From Symsagittifera roscoffensis (taxonomy: Eukaryota; Xenacoelomorpha; Acoela; Convolutidae), in assembly GCF_963678635.1 (NCBI RefSeq), contig NC_087064.1:15553802-15617801 (forward strand): a DNA stretch of 64,000 bases. Direction: 5' to 3'. The position numbers were made by a program, and so were the translations under genes. The notes beneath the pieces were generated by a model, which did not search any database, was not told the DNA's origin, and was given only the letters and a program-made list of their open reading frames with translations. Each line of letters begins with the position of its first letter. The first letter of the stretch is position 1. Below, in pieces: positions 1-9,348 of this stretch.

Positions 1-1
1 A

Positions 2-2710
2 TTTTACAACATCCTTAGACAACAAAATAATTTTGAATGGAATACAGAACATCAAACACGATTCGAAGAAATAAAGAAACTTTTAACTGAACAAATTTCA
101 AACACAATTCCAGACCCTGATCAACCATTTTATGCAATGTGCGATGCTTCGAACTTTGGCATCGGCGCAGCATTATTACAATCACATAATGGTACAAATA
201 AAATGAACCTAATATCAGCAAATTCTCGATTATTCACTCAAGCAGAGCTACGACTCTCAACTCTAATGAGAGAATGTACAGCCATAATATATACACTTAC
301 AGAATATGAATTTCTGATACTTGGATCAAAACATCCCACAGTTTTATTCACAGACCACAAACCAATCATCTTTCTTTTTACACAGAAATCTAACCCAAAC
401 CACCGAGTTTACAGATTTCAACTAATTCTAATGAAGTTTCCAAACTTACATATAGTTTGGACTGCAGGAAAAAATCTTGCATTACCAGACACCTTAAGTC
501 GAAATACACCACCTGAATTACTTACACGAAAAACAACAGTTGAAATACCCAAAAACATAAAATTCTACCTTGCAGAAAACGAAACATCACCTCGATTAGA
601 ATGCAAATATGCAGTTAAAACTGATATTGAACAATCACAAATAAATAATTTACAACATTTCCCACTTTATTTAGATTGTCAAAATAATCATTATGAAGTT
701 GACCTACTTGGAACATCAACTTTTAAACCAATTCCATATTCTCAATGGATAAAAAATAACACCCAACAAAAACGAACAAAACAACACCTACCTAAAAAAG
801 ACCATTTTCCACTAATTGAAAAAGAAGATTTAACTGATAAAATAAATTTATCAGGACCACAAACAAATGATTCAAAATACACAATAAATCAAGTTTTTGA
901 CCTTCACGACCCACTTGATACAATACCCTTATCTAAATTCGAAGTTGAAAACATTTTTCTCCCCCCAACAGATACGATTACAATTTCAACACTGAAACAA
1001 TATCAAAACCTTGACCCGATAATTCGACAACTAAAATCATGGCACAAATATAAAACCAAACCTATCAAAGCAGATTCAACCATTCTAGGAAACAAAACAC
1101 TCCTCCGATACTTTCGCAAATTTAACAACACAACAATCAATGAAACTACAGACCTTTTAGAATACAATTTAAACGAATCCACAGTTCCCTGTCTCCCTAT
1201 AAGTATGATTCTTATAGCTTTTAATATTTCACATACACAAAATATTAAAGGACACTCTGGATCAGAAAAAACATATTCAAATTTTATACAAAATTTTTAC
1301 TTCCCAAATGCACCAATTTGGATAAAAGTACTATGCAATGATTGTATAGTATGTCAGCTAAATAAACCTTACCCAAATCAAAAACAAGTAGCACAAATAC
1401 AAGATTTTAAAGGACAAAGTTTATACTTTAATCACCGTATCTCATTTGATACTAAAGGACCAATTTCACCCTCATCAGAAGGAAACTCCTACATTATGGT
1501 AATTGTTGACGCATTTACACATTATGTAGCACTTAATCCAGTACCACATTGTAACGCTTATTACGCATACACAACACTCTATGAACACTGGATAGCAAAA
1601 TTTGGACTACCAGAAATTTTAGTTACAGACAATGGTACAGAATTCATAAATAATGAAATAATAACACTATGTCATTTATACAACATTAAACACAAACCAC
1701 GTACATCTCATGCACCTTGGACAAACGGCTTAGTCGAAGGTATGAACCGTTCATTACAAGAATATCTCAGATGTATCATCAACGGAAATGATACAAAATA
1801 TACCGAATGGTCAGCAGATGTAAAATTATTTCCCTGAGCATATAATTCACAAATTACGACAACTTTAGGAATGTCACCATACGAAATGGTTTTTAACCAA
1901 AAGCCACGCAAACCAATAATGTTTACAGCAAATTCACATAAAAACGCACAAGGTTATTGTCAACCAAATAAAGACTCAATTTGTTATAACCTACCTTTAC
2001 ATACACACGATGAAGATCATTTTCATCACCCACAAATTCTTAAATTAGCCTCCGGTACACACACCGAATGGATTTTAAATAGAGATAAAAAACACAATGA
2101 AATTTATCAAAAAATAACAAAAAAGTTATTACAAAGACAAAATATTAATGAACAAATCAATTCACGTTTTACACCAGCTTCCGATTTAAAAATTGGAACA
2201 TTTGTTTTAATACCTAATTTTAATACTCACAAAGGAATTTCTAAAAAATTACAACCCCTCCGAAAAGGACCCTATCAAATAATTGCAAAACCCACAGATG
2301 TCACATATAAAATTATCGACTCAAACAAAAAAGAAATCGTTCAACATCGAAACAACCTATTACCTTATTACCCAAAAGAATACGCACTCCGCGAATTAAC
2401 TCAATTATATTCTTTCACAGGATTAAAAATCATTCAAAATGAACCACATCTAAAAAACACAGAACAAAATGATAACCCCACCGAAACTCAAAACACAAAA
2501 CCAACCGCCACCAAAAACAATACACAAAATCATAAAGAATCTCCAAAACAAAGAAAAAATAGAAAAATGACAGAACAAATAATACCCCAAGAAGAAATAG
2601 ACAAATCAGAACATAGAAAGACAACAAGACTCCGAAATCAACCACGTAAAAACTACAAAATGTTCATCCCCCAATCTAAAATATTAAAGAAAGTAGAATT
2701 TAAAAAGTAA
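2..2710 (+). pseudogene. pol: pol 3' part: RNase H and integrase with one in-frame TGA
   Basis: The frame is open from base 2, so the gene enters from outside the window. RNase H: the acidic residues are visible as CDAS (near 143), REC (near 272), TDHKP (near 350) and LPDTLSR (near 485). Integrase: an HHCC finger (GHSGSEKTY to NDCIVCQ, about 1249-1356) is followed by a DDE core with D codons at 1448 and 1628 and E at 1736, so D60D35E spacing. A GPY/F-like segment (RKGPYQII) lies near 2260. The C-terminal tail is rich in K, Q, N and T. A TGA at 1835-1837 interrupts the frame, but homology continues in the same frame without loss to 2710. It is a single nonsense change rather than a frameshift, and the whole catalytic triad lies upstream of it. 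Otherwise the gene looks young. Confidence 0.85.
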
Positions 2711-3539
2711 TTTTAACATTCTATACTTCACAATCTTGAAACCTCCGTAACATTTTTCATTTCCATTTTTCAAAATAACATGCTCACAAAGTACGCAATA
2801 ATTCTAGTTCAAAATAGACCAATAGGATTCATCCAATCCGCCACTTTCTCTAACTCAAACTAAGATCAATTAGACGAATAATCTAGAACTCCAGGCACAT
2901 CTTTAACTATAACTTTACAACCTCCAGGTCAAAAATAAGCAAACCACTCCAACTTGACAGCTAAAATAAATATCACCATAATACCGTACCCCTCCCTTAT
3001 CTAATAACCCAAAGATCAACAATATTTCCCCAACTCAGACCACGAATACCCCCAAAACAAATTTGATAACTTAGCCTAAAGTCACAAAATGAAGATTTTA
3101 ATTAGCCTAAAGTATAAAAATCTCACCATACCCCGGATCATTTGACAAACAAAAATAAAGAAAAAGACGACCTCCCAGTCACCATGAAAATTGCCCCCAA
3201 CAATTTTTTACGAAACTCAACCCACTTGTCAAAAAACTAATAAATAATTCGACCACACTAGAAAATCGCCTCAAACAGCAAAAAAACATTCGACCAAGAG
3301 ATCATTTCTTAAATGCTTTTCTCTCAAACAGTCGCTCAAATATTTATCAATTTTAAACATTTTTTTTCAATACTTCAAGCCTTTATAATATTTCTTTTTG
3401 ATATCATTGAATCTTTTCTAATAATCATAATAATTTTTTGTAACATTTTTTAAATTTTCTACACAATAATTGAACTATTCCTCCAACTTTCCAAAACCCT
3501 TGAATATATCCACAGGTACGATTTTAACAACTTGTCTAA
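2711..3539 (+). other. Noncoding spacer between pol and the small membrane ORF
   Basis: Stops occur in all frames and I see no gene. At 3,511-3,515 the sequence CACAG, preceded by a pyrimidine-rich stretch (TATTCCTCCAACTTTCC), makes a good 3' splice site 24 bases before the ATG at 3,540. Env-bearing retroelements usually express env from a spliced subgenomic RNA, so this is a candidate acceptor. This is inference; the donor would be outside the window. Confidence 0.4.
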
Positions 3540-3728
3540 ATGATACGAACAATTTTCAGTAGAACTGATATTTTTTTATTGTTTGTAATTTTCATAACAT
3601 TTCTATTATCCCTCATTTTGACAATATGTAAATGTATAAAGAAAGCAATCATCACATTTGCCCTAGCAACAATTTTTCTAATTCTTTTTTTAGAAGAATA
3701 TTATATAAAACATAAACCTTCCCACTAA
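3540..3728 (+). CDS. Small two-helix hydrophobic membrane ORF
   Basis: The ORF has 62 codons. After a short polar start come two hydrophobic stretches, about residues 12-31 (FLLFVIFITFLLSLILTIC) and 37-52 (ITFALATIFLILFL), separated by a basic KCIKKA loop. The end is polar (EEYYIKHKPSH). I do not recognise the family. It lies just downstream of a candidate splice acceptor and ends 5 bases before the next ORF opens. A chance ORF is possible in such AT-rich DNA, but the ordered hydrophobic-basic-hydrophobic layout and its place within the element favour a real product. By analogy with small accessory membrane proteins of viruses it might act with the glycoprotein; nothing in the sequence proves this. 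Confidence 0.4.
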   Translation: MIRTIFSRTDIFLLFVIFITFLLSLILTICKCIKKAIITFALATIFLILFLEEYYIKHKPSH

Positions 3729-3733
3729 AGTAA

Positions 3734-4870
3734 CAATTTAAAAATCCATCAAAAATTGCTACCCAACAGTCACAGAATCAGTCTTCACCGACATCATCCC
3801 AAGATAATCCAACACCACCTTCAACTACTCAAAACCCTCAAACATCTACACGAATTTCTTTTCAAGACAATCCATACACTTTTGAAGAACGGCACGCTCG
3901 TTTATCTGAACCACTAGAACCAGTTCAACGACAAGCATCCCTAAGTGAACCAACATATAATCTTTACCCAACACTACCACAAGAACTAAGTAGAATACGA
4001 AACCTTAGTCAAAACCAAAACACAGCAGAAATAAATAGACAAATTATACATCCTCGACGAAATAGAAATTTTCAAACTCCCCGAGTTCATTTTGATATAC
4101 CTCAATCCCCAACACAAACCACTCCAGAAATCACCACTGGTATCACACCAGAAACTCCTACACTTTTTTCACAACGAAGCACTTCCAGTCTACCTTCAGA
4201 CTACTTAGGTTCAACACCAACATCTGAACAGATACGTGAAAATCCCTTTAACCCCCCAAACCTAACATCACGACTACCATATTGGACTACAAATTCATTC
4301 ACACAAGGTGAACCAAATTTAGTCAATGACCCCATAGATATTTCTACGGATACAACAACATCCTCATCACTACCAGAAACATTATCACTACCATCAACAC
4401 CATCAATAAGTCAATTTTCACCACTACCCTTTAACTTAAATTTTCCAAATAATCTCGACGCCAGATATCGAGAACAATCATCTGTAAATATTCCTTTAAG
4501 ATTAGATTGGAATACATTCACAGCACCTCCACCATTATTTGGACAACATCAAGAAAGTAACCGCCTTCATAACTGGGCACTTAATAGATTACAATATCGC
4601 CAAGATATTCACAACGATATCCGTGATCACAATATTCAAATACTCCAACAAAACAGTTTACAATTAAAGTTTGAAATCACAGTTAAGTTAAATAATATTA
4701 CCCAACATCCCTACCCATTAAATCCACCTAACATAACAGCTCAATCACTACCACCACCGTTTATAACTACTGAAGTAATATACAAATACGACAGATACAC
4801 CAAAAACACAATTGGTTACATTACATTTTATAATCCATACTCAGGATTATTATACACATGCATATTCTAA
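3734..4870 (+). CDS. ATG-less 378-codon ORF of unknown function
   Basis: The frame is open from the TAA at 3,731-3,733 to the TAA at 4,868-4,870 and contains no methionine codon at all. The first 240 codons are rich in P, S, T, Q and N and look disordered (SPTSSQDNPTPPSTTQNP and similar). The last 130 codons look folded (LDWNTF, LFGQHQ, HNWALNRLQYR, YKYDRYTKNTIGYITFYNPYSG). It overlaps the start of the envelope-like ORF by 13 bases. Because an in-frame stop precedes it and the upstream ORF already ends at 3,728, frameshifting from that ORF cannot reach it. Expression would need splicing into the frame (CAACAG at 3,764-3,769 is one possible acceptor) or a non-AUG start. No relative is recognised. 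The N-terminal composition resembles that of the 597-aa ORF. Confidence 0.55.
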   Translation, partial: QFKNPSKIATQQSQNQSSPTSSQDNPTPPSTTQNPQTSTRISFQDNPYTFEERHARLSEPLEPVQRQASLSEPTYNLYPTLPQELSRIRNLSQNQNTAEINRQIIHPRRNRNFQTPRVHFDIPQSPTQTTPEITTGITPETPTLFSQRSTSSLPSDYLGSTPTSEQIRENPFNPPNLTSRLPYWTTNSFTQGEPNLVNDPIDISTDTTTSSSLPETLSLPSTPSISQFSPLPFNLNFPNNLDARYREQSSVNIPLRLDWNTFTAPPPLFGQHQESNRLHNWALNRLQYRQDIHNDIRDHNIQILQQNSLQLKFEITVKLNNITQHPYPLNPPNITAQSLPPPFITTEVIYKYDRYTKNTIGYITFYNPYSGLLYTCIF

Positions 4871-7476
4871 AATTATTAATTTTTCTCCAAACCCTTTTCC
4901 TAATAACCTCAAATCAAAACATAAACCCTTCCCCTCGTACAGGACCACAAGATTTATTAGTAACACATTACGATTGCGAAGAAAATGAACAAAAAACACT
5001 ACATAAATATGCAATCAATCAGGTATCACAATGTGAAACAGAACCACAAGCTATAGAAACCACAGATATAATAGCAACACTCTATTCAAAAGCCCGAGCT
5101 ACAACAGTTACAGGTTATAAATTCACAGCAACATTTTCCGAAAAGAAAGTACATTGTTCACAAGTCTCGAACGGAAACAAAAACCGACTTGACCATGAAT
5201 CATTCTACCAAAGTAATATAGAACGTCTTTTACATCTCAATCCCGACGATTGTAAAAATGAATTACTTAGACTAAACATCACACAAAATAAAAACTCCCA
5301 AAGAAAATTAGTTAATTTTCAAGTTTTTTCAGACTCTGTACATCAATCACAACTTGAAAGACACCAAGGACATATAAAACTAGACGAAAAATACCCGTAT
5401 AACGGCGCACACGGACGATTAACCTATGACCTACACGATAAACATTGGATACCACACATTGGTATAAATAACTCATCAAACTGCAAAGCAGACACGAAAA
5501 ATAAAGGATACCAAGAAATAATGTTTTTCGATTGGAAAATACAACTCGAAAAAATACAACTCACACGAGATTTATCTGATAATACAATGATCTATCAAGG
5601 AATCCGACTACCTTGTAAAAATGATCAAGGATATTGCGACCCTACAACAAGAACACAAGCAACAATTGTTTGGTTCCCCGAAGACACATGTACAACATTT
5701 CAAGTAGCAAAAATACACGCTCGTATGATAAAATTTCACGAAAAATATTTCATACAATCAATTCCATATGAACAAGTCCATCCATCACGCAAACTAAGTT
5801 CCGATTTTAGAAACATAGACAATATAGAAAATAAATTGACACGTTTTCAAATATATCAAGAAACAGAACTTGCATGTAAATACAGGAATCCACTTCACAG
5901 AACACAATACTCTGAAATATTAGTTGAATATGAAAAAGGATTCGACATGACCACTGGTAAAGTAAAAATCGACCCATACGCCACAGGTCATCCTCTAAAC
6001 GAAGGAACATCCTATATACCAGTTAATTTTCAAAAAAGCAACGGACAACCTGGTGGACATCTAAAACCTTCTGACACCAGAAGCACACGCTTACAAGAAT
6101 TATCACTAATGAATACTACATATTTTGGTAATATCCACTATGATATTCATTTGGATATGAAACTAGACTATACAATTAGCCGCATTTTTCAAGAAATGTC
6201 ACTCTCCGAATTAGAAACACTACATCAACTATGCGAATTAGAACGAACACAAATACTACAATCACTTGCACTAGCAGTATTAAAAATACCCTACGCAGGA
6301 TACTTATTATCAGGAAATAGATCAAATTTTTTAGACTACGAAGGAAACATTTTATGGTTTTATACTTGTACTAAAAAAGTATCACCACTATACGTTTTTG
6401 AAGATAAACGATGTTATAAAAGGATCCCTATCTTTTATAAGAATAAAGTACATTTCGTGGATACACTTTCACGAAGAACCTATTTCTGGGATACCGCAGT
6501 CCCATGTGGATCAGAAAATAGCCACAATGTAGTACAACTAAACCCTGATGAAAACAAATATTATCTTCTCACTCCATATCCCACATTAATGCAATCACTC
6601 AAAAAATTTTCACCAGAAAGCATTCGCGCTATTGCTCGAAACCCAAATATAGACTTACAATCAATAGGAATCTATTCAAAATCAGATATTCAACATCACA
6701 TTAGAACACAACAATTCCAAGAATTATTAACACAAATGGACACTATACAAAGACAATCAATAGACCAAAATTTACGCAAACTTGCAGAAACTGCAGGATT
6801 TGCCGATATCTACACGCAAGACTATAGCGGATATTTTAAAGACATTAAAGATTATATATATCTAAACGGCGAAAAATACCGTCCCCAAGATATATCACCA
6901 ATTAACATTTTTAGCTTTGTTACACTCAAAAATGAGATCCTAGATTTTCTAGGATGGCCCTACTACATCTTAGAAAAATTGACTATTTTATACGCAATGT
7001 TTAACTTTATTGGATTTCTTTTCTCACTCTTAAAAGGAATCTACAATACATGTGCTATACACACACAAGTAAACAGACAAGCAAGCGTAGCACGCATACT
7101 TTTTGCAGGATTTTTTGGAATTTTTTCCACATCTATAAACAAAATTCTTTTAGACGCACAAATAAAAGAATATAACACAAAAATAACAACACGACAAAAT
7201 ACATACGACGAAGAACATAACAATGTCGACCCACAGCCAACGGCACCACAATTACCACCCCTACCAAATAACCATCCACTATCCCTAGTCCCACGAAATT
7301 TTAGAAATTTAGCAATCACACATAATCCAAACTTTAGACTCACCACATCACAAAGTCCCGTCCAACATATAATGACACATCAATCACAAGATGATAATAC
7401 TTACGAACAAATTATTGAACAACCACATACCACCGCTTTTCAATCTCAAAATAATAATTTTTTTAGCCCACGATGA
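4858..7476 (+). CDS. env: Envelope-like glycoprotein ORF (872 aa)
   Basis: The layout is that of a type I membrane glycoprotein. There is a signal-peptide-like start (residues 3-17, ILKLLIFLQTLFLIT), then a long cysteine-containing ectodomain beginning with a YDC motif at 38-40, a hydrophobic anchor at about 706-724 (LTILYAMFNFIGFLFSLL), a second hydrophobic stretch at about 743-757, and a proline- and glutamine-rich tail of about 100 residues. Several N-x-S/T sites are present (for example NIT and NSS). The ORF is intact. The early YDC followed by spaced cysteines reminds me of the glycoprotein class found in chuviruses and captured by some metazoan Gypsy and BEL elements; this is inference from pattern only and needs a structure or profile search. 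The start overlaps the previous ORF, and the stop overlaps the next ATG (ATGA, 7,473-7,476). Confidence 0.7.
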   Translation: MHILKLLIFLQTLFLITSNQNINPSPRTGPQDLLVTHYDCEENEQKTLHKYAINQVSQCETEPQAIETTDIIATLYSKARATTVTGYKFTATFSEKKVHCSQVSNGNKNRLDHESFYQSNIERLLHLNPDDCKNELLRLNITQNKNSQRKLVNFQVFSDSVHQSQLERHQGHIKLDEKYPYNGAHGRLTYDLHDKHWIPHIGINNSSNCKADTKNKGYQEIMFFDWKIQLEKIQLTRDLSDNTMIYQGIRLPCKNDQGYCDPTTRTQATIVWFPEDTCTTFQVAKIHARMIKFHEKYFIQSIPYEQVHPSRKLSSDFRNIDNIENKLTRFQIYQETELACKYRNPLHRTQYSEILVEYEKGFDMTTGKVKIDPYATGHPLNEGTSYIPVNFQKSNGQPGGHLKPSDTRSTRLQELSLMNTTYFGNIHYDIHLDMKLDYTISRIFQEMSLSELETLHQLCELERTQILQSLALAVLKIPYAGYLLSGNRSNFLDYEGNILWFYTCTKKVSPLYVFEDKRCYKRIPIFYKNKVHFVDTLSRRTYFWDTAVPCGSENSHNVVQLNPDENKYYLLTPYPTLMQSLKKFSPESIRAIARNPNIDLQSIGIYSKSDIQHHIRTQQFQELLTQMDTIQRQSIDQNLRKLAETAGFADIYTQDYSGYFKDIKDYIYLNGEKYRPQDISPINIFSFVTLKNEILDFLGWPYYILEKLTILYAMFNFIGFLFSLLKGIYNTCAIHTQVNRQASVARILFAGFFGIFSTSINKILLDAQIKEYNTKITTRQNTYDEEHNNVDPQPTAPQLPPLPNNHPLSLVPRNFRNLAITHNPNFRLTTSQSPVQHIMTHQSQDDNTYEQIIEQPHTTAFQSQNNNFFSPR

Positions 7477-9266
7477 GCCGCCAACTTGGATCACTCCATC
7501 GATCAAATTCCCATCCAACCAACCTTACCTCTTCAATCCCAATAATACCACTTTTTGCTTTTCCGCCACCCGATTTTCCATCTAGCAATGTAACATCAGG
7601 CATGAATTCCGACACTAACTCACAAATTTCAGTTTTATACTCCATTTCACAGCTAAATAACCCGAATATTGAAACCCCCGACGAATTTGCCGACTCAGAA
7701 CCATCTCCATCCAATAATTTTCATAACCCTTCTAATTTTTCTCAACCTCCTTTTCAACCCATATTGTCCAATAACCCTGACCCAATCACTCCGACACCCT
7801 CTTATGCTTCCCAAGTTACCCCAACCTACTCCTCATACCATTCTGACCAATCATCTCCAGACACCCCCCGAATCTCCCCAGAGCTAGACAATTTTATTAC
7901 CCTCCAACAACAACCCTACCACCTTAACACCCCGACCATAAACCAAATCTCCTCCACTACAACTTCATCCAATCCCCCTACACCCTCTTCAAATTATACT
8001 GAATCATTAGCACCATCATCCACATCAACTGAATCCTCACTCAACACTAATAGAGCTTACCGCACTTTTAAAAGAAAGTTCCCCAACCATCCTTTCCCAG
8101 CAAAACCAGGAACAGCCCGTGAATACATCAACCACCCCCAGCATACTAACACTAGAGAATTTTTAGCTATCACTTTACCCTCATTTCCACAATACACCTT
8201 AAACACCCCTCATGACGCTAACGAAACACGCAACTTTGTAGACGAATACGTTTTAATGCCCACTCTCTCTTGGACCTCATACTATCATTTCACTAACCCT
8301 CTTTGCTTACCTTTAACCAACACATCCATCGATATAGACCGAAACAAAGACATGCTATATCGACTAACTACACCACTCACCGCTAGACAATTTACTTACG
8401 TAGGATATAAAAAATCACTAAAAATACACACTGCACCTAGAGCTAATGAATATACACTAGAATACTACGATCACAACATCATCAGAGCTAACCAAGATCA
8501 ATTCTTAGACGACGATCGCTTCGCTAACCCACAAATCACCGAGAAATTTTTCATCAAGACACCATATGTATTTACACTAAACATCTTCGACCGAAAGTTT
8601 GATCACATTATTTCAGAAGCACTAACAAGCACACAAGCGTACGAAAGTTTTAAAGAACGCTTCCAAATCTTTTCACTAACCTTTCATTTCCTTGCACCAC
8701 ACGAAAGAGATTTACACTGCTCACACGATATTATGTTGCGAACTAAACAAACACATACATACAGTTACTATCGTTTCATCCAAAATCACTTTGACCTCCA
8801 CACACCCTCTAGACAACCACACCATCGCTTTCAATTCATCAATTCAAAATACACTTCACCGTATTTCCTAAATTTCACATATTGTATTAAAGATACTAAC
8901 CTTCATGGTATTCTTCGTAACTATGACCCCATAACCCAAATGTACATTTTCTGCCCCATCACCAAGACCTTCAACGCCGAAGAATCCCGACCCTTCCTTA
9001 TCCCGCACGAGTTTGTACAGCCTATAGAAATCCCCATTTTAGAATTCATCCACAACACTAAATTTAACCACAAATTATATAACTTAATCCAAAACACACC
9101 TTATGAGTTTGCAGTAGGCACTGAAGAACTAACCACTATTAAGGCACTTCAATTGCTTTGGCCACTGCTTCAAACTAAAAATATCATTCGCATCTTAGCT
9201 AAACTACTAACAACTTCAGAACTAATTCACGATATCTTCCCCCACGGTTTTTTCCCCGACGACTAA
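7473..9266 (+). CDS. 597-aa ORF of unknown function, downstream of env
   Basis: The ORF is intact. Residues 1 to about 190 are rich in P, S, T and N and probably disordered. From about 190 to the end the protein looks globular, with many aromatic residues (FKRKFPNHPF, YVLMPTLSWTSYYHF, YYDHNIIR, FQFINSKYTSPYF), and it ends in FPHGFFPDD. There is no signal peptide, membrane span, zinc knuckle or protease/polymerase motif that I can see. The start codon overlaps the env stop as ATGA, the arrangement used for termination-reinitiation in some viral polycistronic RNAs. A CAG/GTAAGT donor begins one base after its stop. It could be a structural or accessory protein of the element; a position 3' of env is unusual for this group. 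Function unknown. Confidence 0.65.
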   Translation: MSRQLGSLHRSNSHPTNLTSSIPIIPLFAFPPPDFPSSNVTSGMNSDTNSQISVLYSISQLNNPNIETPDEFADSEPSPSNNFHNPSNFSQPPFQPILSNNPDPITPTPSYASQVTPTYSSYHSDQSSPDTPRISPELDNFITLQQQPYHLNTPTINQISSTTTSSNPPTPSSNYTESLAPSSTSTESSLNTNRAYRTFKRKFPNHPFPAKPGTAREYINHPQHTNTREFLAITLPSFPQYTLNTPHDANETRNFVDEYVLMPTLSWTSYYHFTNPLCLPLTNTSIDIDRNKDMLYRLTTPLTARQFTYVGYKKSLKIHTAPRANEYTLEYYDHNIIRANQDQFLDDDRFANPQITEKFFIKTPYVFTLNIFDRKFDHIISEALTSTQAYESFKERFQIFSLTFHFLAPHERDLHCSHDIMLRTKQTHTYSYYRFIQNHFDLHTPSRQPHHRFQFINSKYTSPYFLNFTYCIKDTNLHGILRNYDPITQMYIFCPITKTFNAEESRPFLIPHEFVQPIEIPILEFIHNTKFNHKLYNLIQNTPYEFAVGTEELTTIKALQLLWPLLQTKNIIRILAKLLTTSELIHDIFPHGFFPDD

Positions 9267-9348
9267 CAGGTAAGTATGAATTAAATGAATATAACTAACT
9301 AATTAAAATATTAAAAAACTCACCATTCTTTATTCATGTTTTCTTTAG
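9267..9348 (+). promoter_or_regulatory. Candidate 79-nt intron directly after the stop codon
   Basis: CAG/GTAAGT (donor GT at 9,270) follows the TAA at 9,264-9,266. A branch-like CTAACTAA lies near 9,295-9,303, and a pyrimidine-rich tract ending in TTCTTTAG at 9,348 gives the acceptor. All three signals fit a minimal intron of 79 bases. The donor might instead join to a distant acceptor. Confidence 0.5.

Noticed and set aside
7041-7346. 101-codon minus-strand frame in the env-like ORF
   Set aside because: Lies opposite an intact longer frame that has clear protein features; shadow.
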